A DNA stretch of 64,000 bases from Glutamicibacter sp. MNS18 (GTDB lineage: Bacteria > Actinomycetota > Actinomycetes > Actinomycetales > Micrococcaceae), in the NCBI RefSeq assembly GCF_026107515.2, contig NZ_JAPCHW010000002.1, positions 146,648 to 210,647 of the forward strand. The letters run 5' to 3'. A program made the position numbers and the translations under genes. The notes beneath the pieces were generated by a model. It was not told where the DNA came from. It made no database searches and worked only from the letters and a program-made list of their open reading frames with translations. Position 1 is the first letter of the stretch, and each line of letters begins with the position of its first letter. Shown piece by piece: positions 22,458 through 30,847 of the stretch.

Positions 22458-25400
22458 CTACAATTTGGCCAGTTCGGCCATGATGAAATCCCAATGGCCC
22501 ACAGCCATGGTGAGCAGGCGTTTCTCCGTTGGATCCGAGAGATGCACCGTACTTCCATCGTAATTGGCCGCCGTCTGCCGGTAGGCACGCTGCAGGACCA
22601 ACGCGGTGGACGGGCCGATCGTGGGAGCCTTTTCCAGGTGTTTCCTGAGCTTGTCCCAGCTCTTGTGTACCTTCAGCATGTCGCCCAGGTTGTCCCTGAT
22701 GTTCTGCGGGAACGCGTTGGCATCACCGGCCTGGACCAGGACGGTGGCATCCCGATCCGCATCCCGTACCTCGCGGCGGCTTTGTTCGGCCAGGCTGTGG
22801 GCCGGGGTGGTGGTATCCGATTCTCCGGTGATCTCGGCCCGCGCATCGAAGGTTGAGGCGATGGTGGCGGTGATGGTCCGCCAGGGGTTCAGATCCAGGT
22901 CAAGGATCTGGGCCTTGGCGGTCAGTGTGGCATTGATGTATTTCTCCCCGCTGGTTGCCGAGGTCTGGACGCCGCTGTAGTTCCCGACACGCACCTCGTA
23001 GCAGACCCAGTAGCGCTGGGTGTTCACCCAATCCTTCACCGCCGTCTCGATCCGGGTGTTGTGCAAGGCGTTCGCGCTCCTGGTGATGGGAAACAGGTTC
23101 TTGTTCTCCCCGGGACCACCCAGATTCTCGTTGAGCAGGTGCCCGCGGATGTATTGGCTTCCCAACAGGTCCATGACCTCCTGCTTGCCCGAGGGAGGGG
23201 TGCCCATGGGGTGGTCGGGGCCCAGCGGGTTGGCGACCATTTCGGTACCCACCACTCCGCCGCCGACGTTGCTGTCCACCGAGAACCTCACATTGGTGAC
23301 GTGGTTGTCACCGGCCGCGTCAAGGATCCCGGTACCACGCAGCGGTTCCTTCAGCGTGGTCCGGTGCAGTTCGGGATTGATCCTGGCCACGATGTCGAAC
23401 CCGGACTCGAAATTTCCCTCGTATCCCAGGCTGGCGAGCCGGAAGCGGTTCTTGATCCGCGGGAAATAGCCCTCCAGCTCGTCGCTGGCCGCGGATGCGG
23501 CGATGGCCAGGTCGAGGGTCTTGCCCGCCGCTTCGAGGTCTTCGTGCATCTGGTGTGTTGTCCGTTCGGCGGGCACCGGGGGCTCATCCAGTGTGGCCAG
23601 CGTGATGGGTCCGGCGAATCGGGGTTGGTCGGTGTTGGGCAGCTGTTCCTCGGGCAGCGCGGCGGGCAGGGTGTCATCCGTTGCCGCCGCCTGGGCGACC
23701 GGGTTGTTGGCATCGGGGGCATCCGGCGGGGTGCCCGGCGAGCCATCCGGCCCGGTCTCGGCGGGGGCCTCCGGCTGGGTGCTCTCGCCATCGGGCGTGC
23801 CCGCGCCTGCACCCGGCGGTGGGCCACTGCCCTGCGGCGGGCGCGGGGGCGCGGCCGGTGCCGCCTCGCCCTGTTGGGCTTGGGCGGCCAACTCCGGTGG
23901 AACCGCTGCCGCCCGTTGTTCGCGTAGCGCCCCCTGCCATTCTGCCTTGTTCTCCAGGGCTTCACGGGCCCCGGACGGGGCGGGGCCATCCTCGGGCATG
24001 GCCGACTGGATCAACGAGGAGGAGTCGATGTCGGAGGAGGAGAACTCCAGCTCGGGTGGTTCGGGCCGGCCGAAGATGTAGTTCATCCGGGCCTGCAGGG
24101 CCAGATCCGGGCCAATCGGCATGGTGACCGAAGCCAGTTCCCAGGTGTTGTCCCACACGGTGATCCATAGCGCCTCGATCTCCGCCCAGGCGTTCAGGCT
24201 CAGTTTCAGCCGGGCCCCGGCCGCCAGGGTGGCCACCCCGGAAATGGACCATTGGCCGTCCCGGTAGGCCAGTTCCGGGATCACGCTGATCGCCCCGTAG
24301 ATCCCGGCGGTGCCCATGGCCTCGATGCCGCCGGTCAGCGACCCGAGGAGCACATCCACTCCCAGCCCGGCACCGAACGCCACATAGCCTTCGACGAAAG
24401 CGGGAATGAACAGCTCTCCGGAGAGAACGAAACTCGGGTCTGCTTCGGTGGAGCCGATGGTGTACGAACCGGTGACGGTGATGTTGCGGAACACGCCGGG
24501 GCCGATGCCGGCGCGCACCCCGGCCCGGATGCGGATGACCGCGACCAGCATGGCCCACAGCGGGATGTTCTGCGAGTGGGAGAACAGTTCCTTCTCGGTG
24601 CGCTTCTCGCCGAAGAGTTCAATCGGCTCGGTGACCTCGATGGTGCCCGAGACGTCCACCCCGCCCTCGGGCAGGATCGTGGCGGTGAGCGTACCGGCCA
24701 GGTTGGGCAGCAACTGCGCGGTGACCCGTCCGCTGCCGCCCAATTGGAGGGTGCCGTCCTCGGTTTGGGTGACGGTGACGGTGATGGTGCCCGACAGCTT
24801 GCCGTCATCGGCCGAGTAGTTCAGGGTTGTTGAGCCGCTCCAGAGATCCTGCGAGTATTCGATGTGCACCGCACCGGACAGACCCGGAACCAGCCCCGGG
24901 TCGATCGCGGCATCAGCCGACCCGGTCAGCGCGCCGTCCACGTAGTTGACGGTGACATTCACCGCCTCGGTGCCCGGGACGCTCAAGCGCACCTGGGCAC
25001 CCAGGGACAGGACACCCTGCTCGTACCCGGCTTGCAGCTGTCCTTCCCCGGCCGGGCCCAGGGTGATGCCCACCTGTCCGCGGAAACCCAGTTGCCCGTC
25101 CTCGGCCAGGGTGATGGTGATCTGCCCATTGCGCAGCGGCAAGCCCTCGGGGAAATCCCGGGCCCCCAGCCGCAGCCTCCCGCTGACCTGGGAATCGTTG
25201 ACCCGCACCTGGCCGGTGACCTCATTCATCCCCGGGATCGCCAGCACCAGGGTACCGCGGCCGGACAAGGAACGGGCACGCCGGGAGAGGGCCAGGGAGG
25301 CCACCTGCACCCGGCCGACACCCGCGTAGCTGGCGGCGAAGTCCGTGATCGACAACGAGGGTTCCTGGTTGCGGTAGCCCAGCAGGATGCTCCCGGCTTC

Positions 25401-26183
25401 CAACACCAGTCCCGGTAACGGCGAGGTGGCGGCACCGGCCTGAAGCTGCAGTTCGCCAGTGAGGTTGCCCTCGGCATCCGCCGCCAGCACGGCGGTCACA
25501 GCGTCCAGGAACGGCGGGGTCAGGCTCACGGTCCCTGAACCGGTAAACACGCCCCCGGCGCCGAACCCGATGTCCGCGCTCGCCGTCCCCAGCCTGGGGT
25601 AGGCCACATCGGCGTGGAGCATGCCGCTGAAGCGGCCCGCCACGAGTTCGAGTCGACCCGAGCCGGTGACCGTGGCACGCCAGGCCCGGGGGACCAGGGT
25701 GAGCGCGCTGAAATCCACGGAGCCGGTCAGCTGCCCGGTGTCATCCAGCCCCAGTTCCAGTTGCGGATTGCCCACCGCGGGAACTGCGAGCCGGGTCCTG
25801 AGCCGTCCATGGATTCGGGCGCTCCCGTCTGGCCTGACGCGAATCCTCAGTTCGGTGGCCGGCAGGAAGGGGACCACCAGGTTGCCGTGCAACTCGTACA
25901 GGTCACGGACCTTGCGCAGCGTGGACAGCCTGACCCCGGGGAGCGGCTGCGGGAGCGCCGACAGATCGACCTCGCGTCGGGCGAGCTGTTCGACACCCAG
26001 CCGCAGTCCGGAGCCCAGTTTGGCAACAAACGACCCGTCCTCCAGTAACCCGTACACGGTGCCGGCGGCACCGGTGTCGGTGGCCGGGGTGGGCGCCGTG
26101 GTGGTGCCGGGTGTCGGGGCCGGCGCCGGTGGTAAAGGCGCGTGGACCGGTGGGGTGCCGGTGCCCTGCTCGCCAGCCATCAT
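22458..26183 (-). CDS. Large eCIS-linked protein with a nuclease-like C-terminus; candidate cargo effector
   Basis: A 1241-residue protein, the last gene of the injection-system operon, overlapping the ATPase gene by four bases. Residues about 1-40 are a Pro/Thr-rich linker. Residues about 45-700 are a long beta-rich, Gly-patterned region (repeated L-x-G-x-V strand motifs) with a hydrophobic stretch near 600-680. Residues about 730-870 are low-complexity Pro/Ala/Gly linker. The C-terminal 370 residues are compact and toxin-like. They contain GHLLNENLGG (His 1015) followed by NLFPITRSANALH, which resembles the H...N layout of DRGH-type (DNA/RNA non-specific) beta-beta-alpha metal nucleases. 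This is pattern recognition only. No immunity gene is visible next to it. Alternatives are a structural or surface protein of the particle. Confidence 0.6.
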   Translation of the reverse strand: MMAGEQGTGTPPVHAPLPPAPAPTPGTTTAPTPATDTGAAGTVYGLLEDGSFVAKLGSGLRLGVEQLARREVDLSALPQPLPGVRLSTLRKVRDLYELHGNLVVPFLPATELRIRVRPDGSARIHGRLRTRLAVPAVGNPQLELGLDDTGQLTGSVDFSALTLVPRAWRATVTGSGRLELVAGRFSGMLHADVAYPRLGTASADIGFGAGGVFTGSGTVSLTPPFLDAVTAVLAADAEGNLTGELQLQAGAATSPLPGLVLEAGSILLGYRNQEPSLSITDFAASYAGVGRVQVASLALSRRARSLSGRGTLVLAIPGMNEVTGQVRVNDSQVSGRLRLGARDFPEGLPLRNGQITITLAEDGQLGFRGQVGITLGPAGEGQLQAGYEQGVLSLGAQVRLSVPGTEAVNVTVNYVDGALTGSADAAIDPGLVPGLSGAVHIEYSQDLWSGSTTLNYSADDGKLSGTITVTVTQTEDGTLQLGGSGRVTAQLLPNLAGTLTATILPEGGVDVSGTIEVTEPIELFGEKRTEKELFSHSQNIPLWAMLVAVIRIRAGVRAGIGPGVFRNITVTGSYTIGSTEADPSFVLSGELFIPAFVEGYVAFGAGLGVDVLLGSLTGGIEAMGTAGIYGAISVIPELAYRDGQWSISGVATLAAGARLKLSLNAWAEIEALWITVWDNTWELASVTMPIGPDLALQARMNYIFGRPEPPELEFSSSDIDSSSLIQSAMPEDGPAPSGAREALENKAEWQGALREQRAAAVPPELAAQAQQGEAAPAAPPRPPQGSGPPPGAGAGTPDGESTQPEAPAETGPDGSPGTPPDAPDANNPVAQAAATDDTLPAALPEEQLPNTDQPRFAGPITLATLDEPPVPAERTTHQMHEDLEAAGKTLDLAIAASAASDELEGYFPRIKNRFRLASLGYEGNFESGFDIVARINPELHRTTLKEPLRGTGILDAAGDNHVTNVRFSVDSNVGGGVVGTEMVANPLGPDHPMGTPPSGKQEVMDLLGSQYIRGHLLNENLGGPGENKNLFPITRSANALHNTRIETAVKDWVNTQRYWVCYEVRVGNYSGVQTSATSGEKYINATLTAKAQILDLDLNPWRTITATIASTFDARAEITGESDTTTPAHSLAEQSRREVRDADRDATVLVQAGDANAFPQNIRDNLGDMLKVHKSWDKLRKHLEKAPTIGPSTALVLQRAYRQTAANYDGSTVHLSDPTEKRLLTMAVGHWDFIMAELAKL

Positions 26184-28213
26184 GCCCCCTTTCCGGTGCG
26201 CGAATGGGTGTAGTGCTCGCCGAAATCGGTGCGCCTGATCGGCTTGCCCGCCTTGGCCAGTTCCCGGGCGATCGAGGCCATCAGCAGGTCCATGGTGATC
26301 ACCGCCCCGTCGGCGGCCGCCAGGTGGGCAGCGGCCAGGACACAGTTGCGGATTTCCCCGCCGGTCAGTTCGAAGCGTTCGGCCAGCAGGTCGAAGTCGA
26401 TCCGTTCATCCAACGGGGCCAGCCCTTGGTTCAGGCGTTGCCAGATCCGCTTTCGGGCCGCCTGGGACGGGGCCGGGAAATCCACGACGAGGTCGAGCCG
26501 TCGGACGAAGGCCTCGTCGATGTTCTGGTGCAGGTTGGAGGCCAGGATGCAGATCCCGGCGTGGCGCTCGATCCGCTGGAGCAGGTAGGCGGTTTCCAGG
26601 TTCGCATAGCGGTCATGGGCGTCGTGTACCTCCGAGCGTTTGCCGAAGATCGCGTCGGCCTCGTCGAAGAAGAGCACCACATCACTGCCGTCGGCGGCAT
26701 CGAACAGCCTGTCCAGGTTCTTCTCGGTTTCGCCGATGTACTTGGAGACCAGCCCGGCCAGGTTCACCCGGAAGACCGGCAACCCCAGCGCGTCGCCCAC
26801 CGCCGCGGCGGCCATGGTCTTGCCGGTGCCGGAGGGACCCTTGAACAGCGCGGTGGTGCCGCTGCCGCGTCCGAAGACCTGGCCGAACCTCCACTGTTCG
26901 CGCACCACCTGTGCGGTGCCATGCCAGGTGGCCAACTCGACCAGCGCCTGGCGGGTGCGTGGGGGCAGGACCAGGTCATCCATGGTGTATCCGACGGTGA
27001 GCTGATCGGCGAGCTTGGCCAAAGGTTGGCCCAGCCGTTGGCGCAGCGCGGCGCGCAGTTGGGCCTCGTCCCGGTGGGTTTGAAGCAGCAGTCCGAGCAC
27101 CAGCGGGTCGAGCCGTTGCAGGCGTGAGAGCCAACCGCGCAACGGCTCGCTGCCGTGCGGGTAGGCGGCCAACAACAGGTCCACCGCCTCGGCGCGGGTC
27201 AGGGTGGTGCCCGGCAGCGGATCGCAACGCAGCTGGGCATCCTGCCATGCGGCGGGACTCTGAGCCAGGATCAACACTGGGGGGCGAAGCAGACCCGCGA
27301 TCCGGGTACGAAGCGCCGGTGGCAAGGTGTCGAAACCCCGCAGGACCGGCAGCAGCCGGTTCAACGTGGCCTCGCGCAGGGCCGAGCGCAGCCACGGCAG
27401 CATCTCGGCGGGCTGCGAGGTGAACTGTTCGGGTTCCAGCAGCAGCAGCCCGTCAGCCAGCGCCTGGGCGGCCTGCAGGGCGGTCAGCGCCCCGGAGCCG
27501 TCGGGGGTGTCGGCGGCCAACCAGATGCCAGCTGCCGGCGGCGGGGAACCTGTGGTGCCGGCCGCCAGCGGCAGCGGAATTCCCCCAGCGGCCGGGGGGA
27601 ACCCGTGGCCAGGCAGCCCGAGCAGTCGATCGAGCAGGAGCTCATCGAGCCTGATCGGGGCCTGGATCCAGGGACGTTCGGTGCCGACCTGGAGTGCCCC
27701 GCAGCGACCCAGCGCACTATCCTCGCCCAGCTGTGCCCGGATCGAACCGAGCGTTGCCCCGCGGTGTTCGAGCACCCGGCAGGCCAGTTCCGGGGTCAGG
27801 TACCGGCGGGCCATGTCATTGTTCAGGTAGCCGTACACCGTGCCGAAGCGGGCGTCCAGCGCCGGCGCGCAGGCCAGCAGCAGCAGATCGCTCGCCTGGT
27901 CGTCCAAGCCCAGGTGCTGCGCCAGGGTGCAAAAAGGGTCTGAGCTCGCGGTGCGGCGCGCGGCATCAAGCTGTGCCTCAAGCCCGGCAAGGGTGGCTGC
28001 ACAGGCCGCGGTACCCGAGACGCGCAGGCGACCGCTGGCTTCGGCCAGTAGCGCCTCGGCCTCGTCGGCGGATAGCAGCAGGCCCATGAAGCCCTCCGTA
28101 TGCCCGTCGCCGCGCAGCGTCCGGGCCAGGGCGACCTCATGGCGCAATGCCAGGGCCAGTACGCGCAGTGCCTGGCCGAGCCAGTCGGCGGTGGAACCCG
28201 GGGCCTCTTTCAT
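26180..28213 (-). CDS. AAA+ ATPase of the injection system (Afp15/Pvc15-like)
   Basis: A 677-residue protein with an uncharacterised N-terminal half and a classical C-terminal AAA+ domain: Walker A GPSGTGKT (Lys 465), Walker B VVLFFDEAD (Asp 517), and sensor/arginine-finger region RRLDLVVDFP. In the Afp and PVC systems the equivalent ATPase is needed for particle assembly or cargo loading. The ATG at 28213 overlaps the stop of the tape-measure gene (ATGA). An upstream in-frame extension to 28546 lies wholly inside that gene and is not coding. Confidence 0.93.
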   Translation of the reverse strand: MKEAPGSTADWLGQALRVLALALRHEVALARTLRGDGHTEGFMGLLLSADEAEALLAEASGRLRVSGTAACAATLAGLEAQLDAARRTASSDPFCTLAQHLGLDDQASDLLLLACAPALDARFGTVYGYLNNDMARRYLTPELACRVLEHRGATLGSIRAQLGEDSALGRCGALQVGTERPWIQAPIRLDELLLDRLLGLPGHGFPPAAGGIPLPLAAGTTGSPPPAAGIWLAADTPDGSGALTALQAAQALADGLLLLEPEQFTSQPAEMLPWLRSALREATLNRLLPVLRGFDTLPPALRTRIAGLLRPPVLILAQSPAAWQDAQLRCDPLPGTTLTRAEAVDLLLAAYPHGSEPLRGWLSRLQRLDPLVLGLLLQTHRDEAQLRAALRQRLGQPLAKLADQLTVGYTMDDLVLPPRTRQALVELATWHGTAQVVREQWRFGQVFGRGSGTTALFKGPSGTGKTMAAAAVGDALGLPVFRVNLAGLVSKYIGETEKNLDRLFDAADGSDVVLFFDEADAIFGKRSEVHDAHDRYANLETAYLLQRIERHAGICILASNLHQNIDEAFVRRLDLVVDFPAPSQAARKRIWQRLNQGLAPLDERIDFDLLAERFELTGGEIRNCVLAAAHLAAADGAVITMDLLMASIARELAKAGKPIRRTDFGEHYTHSRTGKGA

Positions 28214-29730
28214 GGGCGCAGCCCACCCAGGATCAGCTGCAATCGGCGCCCGGCCAACCACGGGATGGGTAATTGCGGCCCCTGCAGCCCACCCATGGCC
28301 AGCACCACGGCCAGGTCCGGGCCGACAAGTTCCACCGTCGCCTCGTGGTCGGTCAGCCTCAGCGTCCCGGGGACCGCCAGGAACTGCCGGCGCAGGTAGT
28401 CGGCGGAACTGTGGCGCAGGCCCGGTAGCCCGGAAGCGAACAACGCCAGCAGCAACCCGGACCAGCCACCGGCACCGGGCAGCCCGGCTACCGCCCGTGC
28501 GTCGGGGTGGACCCGCTCGACCAGCCGGGCGGGGATCGGCGGCCACGGGCTGGCCGGCTGCCTCGGATCGGCGGGGATGAGCGCGGTGAGCAACGGGTCG
28601 CTGCCGGCCGTATTCCGGTCCCCGGGCTCCAGGGTTCCCACCACCAGCTGGTTCAATTGCCGGGTATCGAGTAGTTCGTGGAAGCCGTGGCCGACCAGGC
28701 TCGGAAGCAGCAGGGCGCAGCCGGCACGGGGTGAGGTCCAGGTCGGCGGGCCAGGTAGGGGTGCGTGCGCTGGTGCGCTATCGGACTGGCTGCCGTGGGT
28801 GTGTTGGTCGCGCACCTGACGTAGCTGGCGTTGCAGCAGCTGGCGCAACGCCGGCGTGGACCCGGCCCTGCGAAGGGCTTGCCGAAACGCTGCCGGCAGG
28901 TCGCCGATCCGGTGCAGGTACCGGTCGACAGGATCCACCGGTGGATCGGGGCTGGCCGTGGGGAGTGGGGGATCCCGGGTCAACAAGGCCGCCAGCGCCA
29001 CCACCGCCATCACCGCGGGCAGCAGATCCGCCGGTGCGCAGGGGACGGTAGAGGGCTGGCGTGCCAGGACACCGAAGAGCAGTTCGAGGGTGTGACGGGC
29101 CAGGACCCCGGGTGCGGTGCCCGTGATCCGCAGGGTCAATTGCCCGGGCAGCAGATGCGGCACCGCCAGGGTTCCTGCCGGTTCCCGCAGCAGCTCGGCC
29201 AGCAACTGGCGGCAATCCTCTCCAGCCAGCAGGGACAGCGTCCTGGCCCGTGGATCCTCTGCCGCAAGGACCCTGAGCAGGCCCGGATCCGAGCCCACCA
29301 GGTGGGTCAGTACCTGGGCCGGCGTCAGTTCATCCAAAGCGGCGAACTCCTCGAAACACCATGCGGGAAACCGGCGCTCACCCCACCGGTATCGGACATA
29401 GTGTGCCAGGTAGCTTTCCCGCGTCGGCCAGGCGACGAGCATCGGTGTGTGCAGTGCCAGGGCCTGGTCCACACCCCGGGTGATTGCCTCGGCGAGCAGG
29501 GTTGCCAGGTGGGCCGGGTCCGCGGTCCCGGCCGCCGAAACAGCCAGGGACAGCGACTTGATCCGGATGACGCCGTGGTGTGGGTCGAGTATGGGCTCGA
29601 GCATGCCCGGCAGCAGGGTCAGCAGCCCGGAGTTCAGGGAATCACCCAGGGCATGCGGTAGCGTCCGCCCGGTGCCGACGGTGAGCAACTGCGTGTCCAG
29701 CAGGCCGATGCGGACCCGGTGCTCTTCCAT
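28210..29730 (-). CDS. Injection-system tape-measure protein (CIS_TMP-like)
   Basis: A 506-residue protein whose N-terminus (HRVRIGLLDTQLL, then a conserved block around IRIKSLSL) matches the contractile-injection-system tape-measure family. It also has the internal block CALLLPSLVGHGFHELL and the near-terminal IPWLAGRRLQLILGG. In known eCIS this protein sets tube length and sits before the AAA+ ATPase, as here. The ATG at 29730 is preferred; GTG 29739 is also possible. The length is shorter than many family members, which predicts a short particle if length scales. Confidence 0.85.
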   Translation of the reverse strand: MEEHRVRIGLLDTQLLTVGTGRTLPHALGDSLNSGLLTLLPGMLEPILDPHHGVIRIKSLSLAVSAAGTADPAHLATLLAEAITRGVDQALALHTPMLVAWPTRESYLAHYVRYRWGERRFPAWCFEEFAALDELTPAQVLTHLVGSDPGLLRVLAAEDPRARTLSLLAGEDCRQLLAELLREPAGTLAVPHLLPGQLTLRITGTAPGVLARHTLELLFGVLARQPSTVPCAPADLLPAVMAVVALAALLTRDPPLPTASPDPPVDPVDRYLHRIGDLPAAFRQALRRAGSTPALRQLLQRQLRQVRDQHTHGSQSDSAPAHAPLPGPPTWTSPRAGCALLLPSLVGHGFHELLDTRQLNQLVVGTLEPGDRNTAGSDPLLTALIPADPRQPASPWPPIPARLVERVHPDARAVAGLPGAGGWSGLLLALFASGLPGLRHSSADYLRRQFLAVPGTLRLTDHEATVELVGPDLAVVLAMGGLQGPQLPIPWLAGRRLQLILGGLRP

Positions 29731-29767
29731 GGACTTCACCTACCTTCCGTGCGTCCCGATCCGTGGG

Positions 29768-30838
29768 CTAGAACTTGACCTGTCGGTGAATCCAGTGCAG
29801 TTCCTTGACTGCGGTATCGACTTCGGCCGGTGTGATCCGCGCAACCCGGGTCAGTAGCCCCGGATCGGATTCCAGGAAGCTGGCCGGTCCCTGGACTCCG
29901 GCGGTGTCCAACCGTTCCACGGCAGTGGTCCGCTCGAAGGGGTCAGGCAGGTACAAACCCAGAACCGTGGCGGGGCGAGTGCGGGGCGGAAGCCTGTCCA
30001 GCCCCAGCCTGCGCATTTCCACCAGCAGGCCATCCCAAACGAGCTCGGGGTCCGGCCTGGGATCCGGGTCAGGGTCGGGCTCTTCCAGTAACGGGCACAG
30101 GCACGACTGCAACCAGGCCTGCAGCAGGTGGTTGGGCAGCAGGCTGCGACGGTCGAGCAGGTCCACGGTCACTTCCTCGCCGTCGGGGACCAGCCGCCCG
30201 AGAACCAACAGATCCGCTCCGTCCGCCAGGGGTTCGGGCAGCGGCACGGGGGACGGGGGATCGGCACAGAGGAACCTCGACAGGTCGGCACACTGCTGGG
30301 CCACGGCGCGGTGGGTTTCGGGAAGCTCGCACAGGATATACAGCCCCACCTGGTGGCAGAAGCGGGTAGGCTGCGCGGCGTTGGCGGGATGTTCGCAATC
30401 CCTGCCGATCACCGCCCGGGGTTCGGCCGGTTGCCCACCGGCACCGACCGCCAGCCAGAGCGGACCCAGCTCGGCTTCGGGGCGCACCTTATCCCCGGCA
30501 GGCAAGTCGCAGGCCCCGGAGACCTCCCCGCAATGTCTGGCCAGCTCGCTGGCAGAGGGCATCGGGATGCTCAGGGGAGTGGGCAGGTACAGTTCGCCGC
30601 CGCCGGGCAGCACCCCGTACCCCGGGGAAATCACCAGGTCACCATCGGCCTGCAGGGGCAGCAGACCGGCGACCACACCCCAGCCATGAAGCATGGTGCG
30701 AAGCCGGGCGAACTCGGCATCCCGGGCGGTTTGCCCCAAGGCCAGGTCCTCGGCCTTCAGGACCTGGCCGTCGGCGTACAACGGGGTGCTCACGGTGTTA
30801 TGGGTACGGGCCGCCGGCGTGTAGTCGTTGGTTTCCAT
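29768..30838 (-). CDS. eCIS protein sharing an N-terminal module with the collagen-like protein
   Basis: A 356-residue protein of unknown function. The first 100 residues (LYADGQVLKAEDLALGQ, then LHGWGVVAGL and ISPGYGVLPGGGELYLP) align by eye with the N-terminus of the next upstream gene. Both show the pattern Y-x-G-x-x-L-x-x-x-D, LHG-x-G-x-V-x-GL, PG-x-G-x-x-x-x-G. The middle is Cys-containing, and there is a Pro/Asp-rich linker (EPDPDPDPRPDPE) before a C-terminal helical region. It may attach to the baseplate or to a fibre. It starts 9 bases after the collagen-like gene. Confidence 0.75.
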   Translation of the reverse strand: METNDYTPAARTHNTVSTPLYADGQVLKAEDLALGQTARDAEFARLRTMLHGWGVVAGLLPLQADGDLVISPGYGVLPGGGELYLPTPLSIPMPSASELARHCGEVSGACDLPAGDKVRPEAELGPLWLAVGAGGQPAEPRAVIGRDCEHPANAAQPTRFCHQVGLYILCELPETHRAVAQQCADLSRFLCADPPSPVPLPEPLADGADLLVLGRLVPDGEEVTVDLLDRRSLLPNHLLQAWLQSCLCPLLEEPDPDPDPRPDPELVWDGLLVEMRRLGLDRLPPRTRPATVLGLYLPDPFERTTAVERLDTAGVQGPASFLESDPGLLTRVARITPAEVDTAVKELHWIHRQVKF

Positions 30839-30847
30839 GGCCGGGTC

